Shown here piece by piece: positions 15,201-24,200 of a DNA stretch of 64,000 nucleotides (its first letter is position 1; every line of letters starts with the position of its first letter). The notes under the pieces were generated by a model. The model did not search any database. It was not told the DNA's origin and saw only the letters and a program-made list of their open reading frames with translations. The DNA is from Mytilisepta virgata (taxonomy: Eukaryota; Mollusca; Bivalvia; Mytilida; Mytilidae): the NCBI GenBank assembly GCA_028015205.1, contig CM051518.1, positions 52,996,372-53,060,371 on the forward strand, in the 5' to 3' direction. A program made the translations under genes and the position numbers.

Positions 15201-18200
15201 CTGAACCTCTTACATATGCATGTTTTAATTAATGCTGGAATGTCAAATTTTTTGTAGAAGAAACTTATCTTTCTGTGTACTAAACATAAGCCATCTTAAG
15301 TATAATATAATACAAACAAAAATCCAACACCCAAAACTCTTCATTTTCCAAATGTCCCCCTGTAAAATTTTATTTTCACCATCAAAAAAATTGAAACTTA
15401 CAGTGCATATTGAAAAACTAACAGCAGCCATGTTAAGGTTGGTACATGCATGTACTTTGGAAGGTGACCACCCAAAGACCATTCTGCCAAAGTTAAATCC
15501 TTATTGGCCCAGAGGTTTCAGAGGAAAAGATATTTAGAGGAAAGTTTACAAGACAACGGATGCAAAGTCATGGCCAATGTGAAAGGTGAAATGCAATACA
15601 GAATAAAAGTAAATAATTGTTAATTAGATTTTTTATACATCAAACTATAAGATTATCATAAATATTATAAACGTTGAAAAAAATTACCTGGTTGTTTATC
15701 CTGTAACTCCGGATAAAACTGATTAACACAATTAATAAACTAATATTTATCTTGTATACAAACAGTATGCAGTAGTACTGACCACAGAGTCACTGTGGAA
15801 GTACTTAAAGTAGATATCAGATATTTATCTAATTCATATCAGCCATTTTATAGGTTGTCATACGTTATATAACATTTAAGTACCTTGGAACATGATACCA
15901 GTTTGTAGCAATGAAAAGGGTCCTCATTAGCTGAAACAGGTATCATGTCACTTCCTGAATTTAAGACCAGAACATTTAGAATACGTAATATACATTTATA
16001 AATGAAATTTTTTGTTCATTGATAGAAATTTAAAATAAAATTTAATATCTAACTCGATGAATTTAACTATCTATTGAGCATAATTAATAATTTCATTGCA
16101 AAATTCTTGAACTATCATTCAGAAATGTTATATTTTTTTGTACTGATAACAGAATTTTCTTATCAATTCAAAATTTTATTCTCATTTATGTAAAAGACAA
16201 TTAAATTAGTGATTTTTAATTTTCCTCAACTGGAAAAAAAAATTCACCTGTGAAAATTTTTCAATTAAAACATGCATTTCTCCATAAAATTATTTGTTCT
16301 GTTGTTTATTTATATGTTTACTCTAAAAACTTTATATGGATTTATCAATTAATATAAAGTTGTTATATTATATATATGTACTTACATATTAAGCATTATA
16401 TATAAAGTTTTCTGTAAAAAATTTTCAAAACACCCTTCTAAATCCATTTTAATTCTGAGAATTAAAATCCGTTTATGAGTATGGCCATTAAAATATTTTC
16501 ATTATCTAAAAATAACTAAAGATGTAAAAACTTATGACCATGACCTACCAGTATTCATCCTTATAAGTCCTGTTTTTGTTATGAAAATAATGTCTTCCTC
16601 TTTCCTTTTATGTTCTTTATACAGTACAAAGTCAAAGTGATGTCAAATCAAATGATATAATTATTTGTTACTATGAACTTTACAACATCTATTGTTGTAC
16701 ATAATTTTGGTTTTTTGATTGTTTTTTTTTTTTTTTTTTTGTATGTCTAACATTTTAAGAATGGTTTAAAAATAAGAGTTAAAAAAACTATACGTGTGAC
16801 AAGCAATAAGCAGCAGTGAAAAAAAGCTGGAACTCGGTGTTCATACTTTAAAACAACAACATCCTGATAGTAAGATTTATTAATTATATATAAATATACT
16901 AAATAAATAAATGATTTGGAAAATACGTTGAAGGTATAAAAAGACACGAGATGTCCGAATGCAATTAGGTTCTATCCGGGCACTCTGGTTCAAAACCTTG
17001 GTTCCATCCGGGTCTTTTGGTTCTGAACCTTGGTTCTATCCGGGTTCTTTGGTTCAAAACCATAACAACTGGTTCAACATCCGGGTTGTTTGGCTATAGG
17101 AACCCAACTTCTTGGTTCTAACCGGGTTCTTTTCTAATATTCCCGTTGAACTTTGAGAAGATATCCGCAAGTATCCGAATAAAGAAATAAAGTAGGTCAA
17201 AGACGCTTATCTTGTTTTATATCATTTATACATTTCAGCATCGCCGGAAAATGAAGCTGTAAGGTAAATACCCTCTCATTTTTATTATTTAAAATGGGAA
17301 ACTGGACAAAAATATAACATCAGTAATATTTATATCAACCCAAGCATACAGTATATCTAACATCCGTTTTTAGAATCAAAGTTGTCCCTCATTTCATAAA
17401 CATAAAAATAAATAAATGGATTTTAGAAACTTAAAATGTGGGCCTCTATATAGAAGGTATGATACATAATTCATAGTTCATAACGACCCTAAGTTGAAAA
17501 GCAACAATCGATTGTTTCGATTTTTATTATTTTTGTACTATAAGAAGCTCTTTTTGAAAAAAAAATTTGCTCACACATTGAAATTCTCCCAACATGTCAA
17601 TGATGTCATAGCTATATATAGACAGCTATACAAGCCTGCGCGTGAAAGATCTAGCGATATTCCGAATATTTTGTTTGCAATCTTGGCTCCCTCGTTGCCC
17701 AACGCTTGCTACCAAATCTAATAACATTGAGGAAAATGGTGATTTTCGAATAGACACGAATGTTCTACTATCGGCCAGGGATCATATAATACTTCATATA
17801 CAGTTCCTGTATCGGCTAAATGTGCCCCAACTTCTGGTTTTGAAAGCTGTCACTTTTCACAATTTCACTTTATTCATTTTTTCAGGAACTGTATATGATC
17901 CCTGATTTTTTGAAACTTGAAAAAACGACATTCAAAAGGTCAACCATTCTAATTAGTTAATAAATACAGCTGTGATTTAAAGAATCGGCATTTCAAAGAT
18001 GTGGGTCAACACAGTGTGGATCAATTACGTCCGCGTCAATGAATTGAGACAAACTGTGTGTATGTACATTTATATTTCTATTTATAGATCGTATGCCACA
18101 AGAAACTGCAGTAAGAAGTGTAAAAATGGATTATTTTTAATTACAAAATATTTTTTATATGAATGCAGTTCAAGCAGTATTCATGGACAAAAATCCCTTT

Positions 18201-21200
18201 TTTCAAGTACTTTTTTGTTGATCTTAACTAAATGAATTTCTGGGCTAAAGATAGCTAGACGGATCGAGGCACGAGACTATGGAAAACTTAACAAATTAAA
18301 AGTTTCGTTTTGAATTGGTTTTATTCTTATTTTCGTCTATTTTATAAATCCAGGAAAAAATATTCTATTTCAACCGAATCTTAACAAATTTAATTTGAAT
18401 TCAATTTTCACTTTAATTTCCCTTTTTTTAAAATGTAGTTTGGGTGGCAGGATTCCAAATTCATACTTCTTTATCTTATGCTCTGAATACATTTCTATTT
18501 AATGTTGAAAACTTCTCGGAAAACTTACATCCACGTTAAATCTATAATACATAACTTTATACCGGACAAACACTGTTTAGGTGTGACGAGACAATTACTG
18601 GCATTTACCATGAAAAAAAGACAGTGTAATCCTATCACCTGAAAATTTATGTTTAAAATTAAATATTTCAATTAGCCTACGTTTATGGCATCTCCAATGT
18701 CGTCGTCCGTCGTAGACACACCCGTCGGCGGAACTGGTGTTGGGAGTTTTATTGTTGAAATATTGTTTTTCAAATTTTATGTATAAAAATTCCGAATTGT
18801 ATGATATATACATGTACTGTAAAAAAATCCTTAAAATGCAATTTCAACTAAGAATGGCCGACCTACGCATTATTATATGATAAGAATGGAGAAATAAATA
18901 CAGTCAGAGACACTACGTCGTCTATCTTTTTTAAAGATAGTGCTTGTTTATATTTTCCCGGTGAACCTTTGAATGTGCGTGTGTAGCAATACATTTTAAA
19001 CATTGGCTTGAATCACATTGTGTTTTTTCTTAATTGACTTTCGCTAAACATTGTACTATTATTTATAAATTACAGTCCAGAATAGCAACTAGTCAACATC
19101 TTTCATGGAAAAAATAAAATTTATTAAATTATTTTTTTTATAGAAAAATACAATAATTCACGTCGTATATTTATATAAACGGTCAAACTTGTAGAATAAA
19201 TAAATAAACATGATGGATGACTTCTTGACACGTAATTCCTACACTAGTACAGTCATGTGAAAGAGAATTTAAACAAAGGAACAGCACTTTTATAGCTATT
19301 AATAGTGAGGCCTTCAAGAGAGATAGAAATCTTACAATGCATCCCACTGCAAGAACTTAAGTTAGAGTGTTCCATGGTCAATTTGTGAAACTTGCTCCTA
19401 TCGAGTATCAGAGTTGCAAAAAGGAATTTTTACACCTAAATAAGTAACTTGTATTGAATTACAGTCCTAATATTGGACTAACTTCAATAACAATACATAA
19501 TAAATCAGGCTGAACATGAGGTTGCACGTGTTATCGTGCAAAGTATACCTCCACTCTTTTTTAATTTTGAAAATTGTGAAATCAGACTTCAAAAGTTGGA
19601 TAAAAAAATTTCATGTAAACATAAGGTATTGTAAAATTTCTAAGTAACGGCAAACAGGAAGTGGTTCCTTGACAGACCTGAAAATAGGAGAGACGACACA
19701 ACTCATGGTCATAAAGCTGAAGGCCAAATATCAAAACATTCCACTGCACAGAAGCCGAGAAAAGTTTGACGAAAAATTTCATGTAAACCTAAGGTATTGT
19801 CAAATTTGTAATTATCGGTAAACAGGAAGTGGTTCCTTGACAGACCTAAAAATAGGAGAGACGATACAACTCATTGTCATAAAGTTGCAGGCCAAATATC
19901 AAAACATTCCATTGCACAGAAGCCGAGAAAAGTTTGACGAAAAATTTCATGTAAACATAAGGTATTGTAAAATTTGTAAGTAACGGCAAACAGGAAGTGA
20001 TTCCTTGACAGACCTGAAAATATGAGAGACGATACAACTCATGGTCATAAAGCTACAGGACATATATCAAAACATTCCGTTGCACAGAAGCCGAGATAAG
20101 TGTGATGAAAAATTTCAGTTTGAATGGACGGACAGACAGACAGACAGACAGACGCACAGATGAAGGATGAACAAGGTGAATCCAGTATACCATCCATAGA
20201 GTGGGGGTATAATTTACAAAAAACCTATGTAAATCTAAGGAATAATGTATACTATTAGAGCACAAGATTTTAACACACAAAACTTCCATCAAGAAGTGTT
20301 TACTTGTCTCCCTTTTATAGTTTTGGAACAGAAAAAAAAATCTAGAAAGAAAAGAAAACAGGACGAGCATAATTTTGTTAAGTAAATGTTTCCTAAAATA
20401 CATTTATAGGTTTAGAATGAGTTAAGGAAAGAACAAAATGTTCAGACAGATACAGACAAGGAAAATGACAAAAATACAAGTCTAAACTTTTCCGCAGGCA
20501 ACACAGTAAATTATGATAATAGGCAAAGATATCTAACAAAAAATGTCATAATTTGTCCAACGATTTCAAACTGTAAGTCCAAGAGGTAATAATCATATAA
20601 ACAATTATGGGGTTCATCAACTTAACAATCAAGTTCGTAGAACCCTATTAAAAATTCAAAATCAGGTCCAGCAAAACAATAACCTGTTTACAACACATTT
20701 AATCAGATAATAAGTTATACAGGAGTGTACAATATGACATTATTTTGAGATCAATGACTTATAGTAATGTCTGTGCATTAGAATTGTCTCAATAAACATT
20801 CCTTGGATGTATTCAGTAAGTATACTGTACTTCATGTGGGTCAGAGTAAAAATGAATTTTTATACACACTGAACTGACTTTCATGCAAAGTAATTTACTG
20901 TTTTTCTTAATAATGATATCAAAAGATTTAAGACATAAAATTACTATAAGCATTGTAACTATACAGGTCAACGTTTGCCCTTGATATTAAGCAACTACTC
21001 TTACCACTAAAGTCTCATCCTTCTCCCCTTTCAATAGTCAAAATGAAAAAGTTTTCATTATTGCAATCTTTCTTATGTAGCCTTTTTTTTCATAAATGAT
21101 AATGAATGTCTTGTCATATGTAACTGGTTGAAATGACCAGTAACTTCATGAGAAATAAGACAAAAATATAGTTTTAGATGAAAGAAAAAACCTTGGATCT

Positions 21201-24200
21201 AACCAAAAAGTGAAAATTGTGTTCATGAGAACCAGATCATCACCTTCCAAGATATTGTGTCATATTGTTGATAAGATAAGATAAGATAATATTTATTGAT
21301 AAAGAATCCAACACAGGATTGTAATCTCCAACAAAACAAATTCAGACGAACATTGATAAAACTAACATTTCAATGAATTCAATACAATTGTACATGTGCA
21401 GATCTATCACGACTGATTGTATAAGATATAATACATGTAGTTACTATAATAACAACAAATAAATATATAATCATTTTCTCATTTTACGCTTAGTATACAT
21501 ATCATCAATTCCTGTTATACAAACTTTCACGACATCATAATCGTTACTAGACATAATGAATTTAAATTTGCAATATCAGATAAATCTAGAAATGCAGGAA
21601 TAATATCACTAATATCCGAAAAAAGTTTGGTTCTTAAATGCTCTAAATCTTTAATTTGCATTTCATAACAAAATGAAACTCATCTTCAACATTAGAATTG
21701 CAATAATTACATATTCTATTTTCTAAAGGAATATTTTGATATCTCCCTTGCTCTATAAGCAGCTTGCTATTACTTATTCTTATTCTAACATAGTTCGAAA
21801 TTATGTCTTTCTGTAAATCTAAAAGCAAAAAATTTTCTAAAGAAAAATTAGATTTAATTTCTCTGTAGGTTCTCAATTTATGTTTGTTTTGTTCGTCTTC
21901 ATCCATAAAGATGCTATTTTTCCAAAAGCTTACAAATTTTTCTTTTAAATATTTTTGAAAAGAAAACAATAACCTCTTTTTTGAAAATGTATTCTGATTA
22001 AGCCAAACACTATGAAATCCCGTTTTCTTAAATACTTGTTCCATCTTGGATGTGTAACTGTTGGTTAATTTCATATTCTCAATTTATGCGTTATTTACTA
22101 ACTGTTTATCTTTTGCATTTATTACGTAAAGCCAAAAACCAACACTTAGTTTAAGTGCATCAATAGCCACAGGCATTAGACCTAGCTCAGACAAAACAGC
22201 TAAATTAACAGCCTCAACTGTCATTTTTTACCTCTTTAGTGTTCATTTTAGACCCTGATTCTTTCCCTTTTTTTTCTAATTCAACTACAGACTCTATTAT
22301 ATTTTCATCTTCATCGTCTGACAAAGTTTTGGGTATTGTTTCAATATTATCAGAATCTAATTGATCTTTTACCCTTTTAAGACACTTGGGGAAAAATTCT
22401 GAACAAAACATCTGCCACTCTAAACCCTGGATGAAGATCTTCCCTGTAGTGAAATATAGTACCACCTTAAATTTAAAATCATCAGTAATTGAGCCTTTGG
22501 ACTTGTCACATACTATAAATTCAGTTTGTGTAATATTTTCAGACGCATCTTTTCTATCACGCCACGTCACATCATACTGACTACTGGCATCAATCCAAAG
22601 GGCCCGAGCTAATTCGACTATCCAGAAATGTATTCTTGGATTGGAAGTAATAAAACTTGTGGAGTTAGCACCATCCTTGTAAATGTCAAGGTCTATTGCT
22701 TCAAAGGGTATCGCTTTCCCTGCATGCTTCTGTACTTTCCTAAACTTCTCCTTAATTATGTACACACTCTTTAAATTATCAACAGATAGGTCAATCTCAG
22801 CACTTTCGTTACGAATCGTAAAATTTGCCATGTTCACCTTCACAATGAACGATAATACACACAAATCAATACTGTTACGGGGGTATATTGTTTATAGAGT
22901 TTAGTGCACTTCATTCTTGTTATTAGCTATATTAATTAACTTTGCATCACTTCAGTAATTTGAGTTTTACAAAATTTTTCACCACAAAAATTTTATGGCA
23001 TGGGTGTCGCCATAACCGGAAGTCCTCATCAACATTTTCCTTATACAACGTGTCTTCATAAATGAGAAATCATACGATTTGAGAATCGGGATATTCACAT
23101 TGTTTTGTGATAACTGTAAATTTCCTATAGGAATGATTGTTGGGATGATGACTTAAATTGCACTGACCTATCATAATGGATCATTATAATTGTACATGTT
23201 AGTCCAAAAGTTTAGACTAATCTGACAGAATATAAGTGTCCTATGGATGCAGAGTTATAAATAGTATATCCTTATCAGTTTTCACACTTTGAGGAAAAGT
23301 TTATGCATCTTATCAAGATTAATGTAAATGAACCATGCAACACATGGGAAGAAATCAAAATTGTAAAAACCTTGGCATATATATACTAAGTTCTGCTAGA
23401 ATTCCAGATACAAAGGTATAATTTGTGTAGCCTTCGCACAAACCTTTCTTACAGTCTTATTAAAACCTGGTATATCTAACCTGAGGTTTTTCCAGAAATA
23501 TACCTTCAACAGCATTAGACAAGTTCTTGAACAAGGGAAAAGCTTTCAAGATGACAGCAAACTGGGTTTTCTCAAATATTTGTTGTTGAAATATATGCAA
23601 ATTTGTAAGGTGCAAATCTTGTGTATAACTGTTTAGGTAGTTTATTGTTCCCTTGTTTGTGTTTGGCTTTCCAAACTTTGGGTCTCCGGTGTACCCGATA
23701 GGAGCTTTTAGAGAAACATGTGTTGTACATTACGTTTATAATATACAGTTAAAATGTTCAATATCGAACTTGACCTCCATTTTATCATCAGGAACAACAT
23801 ATTATAATTTGAAAAGTATTGCTCGATCAGTTCATATGTTATAGCATAGAAACGACAAAAAGTGACATTTTCCAATTAATCAAGGACCGTAACTCCGGAG
23901 TGGTAAAAGTGTATCATTTAAACACTCTTTCATGAAAATAAGAAAAATCTATCATGTATTATTATATTCATATATAAACATTAAGAAGATGTTAAAAAAG
24001 TTCAAACAGGAAGCAATACCAATATGAAAGTACTGTTGACTTTCATTTCTCCAAGGTGAAGGGACTATCAAAATATTCTAGGATAACTGGTAACAACAAG
24101 AATAACATGCATGATGCAATGTATTATCCTGGGAGTGACAAATTGTATTGTTCAATTGGCTGAAACTGGTGTCTGATTATCTATTACTATCAGTTAATGT

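Larger units (their letters stand above)
21270..22900 (-). mobile_element. Internally deleted non-LTR retrotransposon (ORF1 joined to the RT C-terminus)
   Basis: Reading on the minus strand: a 5' segment, an intact ORF1-like frame (22831-22214), then directly the last part of an ORF2 reverse transcriptase, then a 3' tail with AATAAA and a (TTATC)n microsatellite (GATAA on plus, from 21270). The endonuclease and RT catalytic core are missing. A tail-only copy of the same 3' end lies at 58129-58210. CR1/jockey-like placement is only a guess. Confidence 0.75.

Noticed and set aside
15688..15721. Candidate minus-strand exon in LYST intron 2 (reads FIRSYRINNQ with splice-like borders)
   Set aside because: It accepts the phase of exon 2 but would then meet TGA at the start of exon 3, while exon 2 joins exon 3 directly in frame. 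At most a poison exon.
17234..17262. Small plus-strand exon-like segment (TTTCAG..GTAAATA)
   Set aside because: It has chance splice-like borders but is only about 25 bases, contains a stop and has no neighbours.
18670..18790. Short plus-strand frame starting MASPMSSSVVDTPVGG in a GC-richer patch
   Set aside because: Only 33 codons, no convincing donor, no recognisable product; could be a repeat fragment.
19582..20403. Three similar minus-strand frames suggesting a small gene family
   Set aside because: They are the same frame read through 168-bp tandem units of element C.
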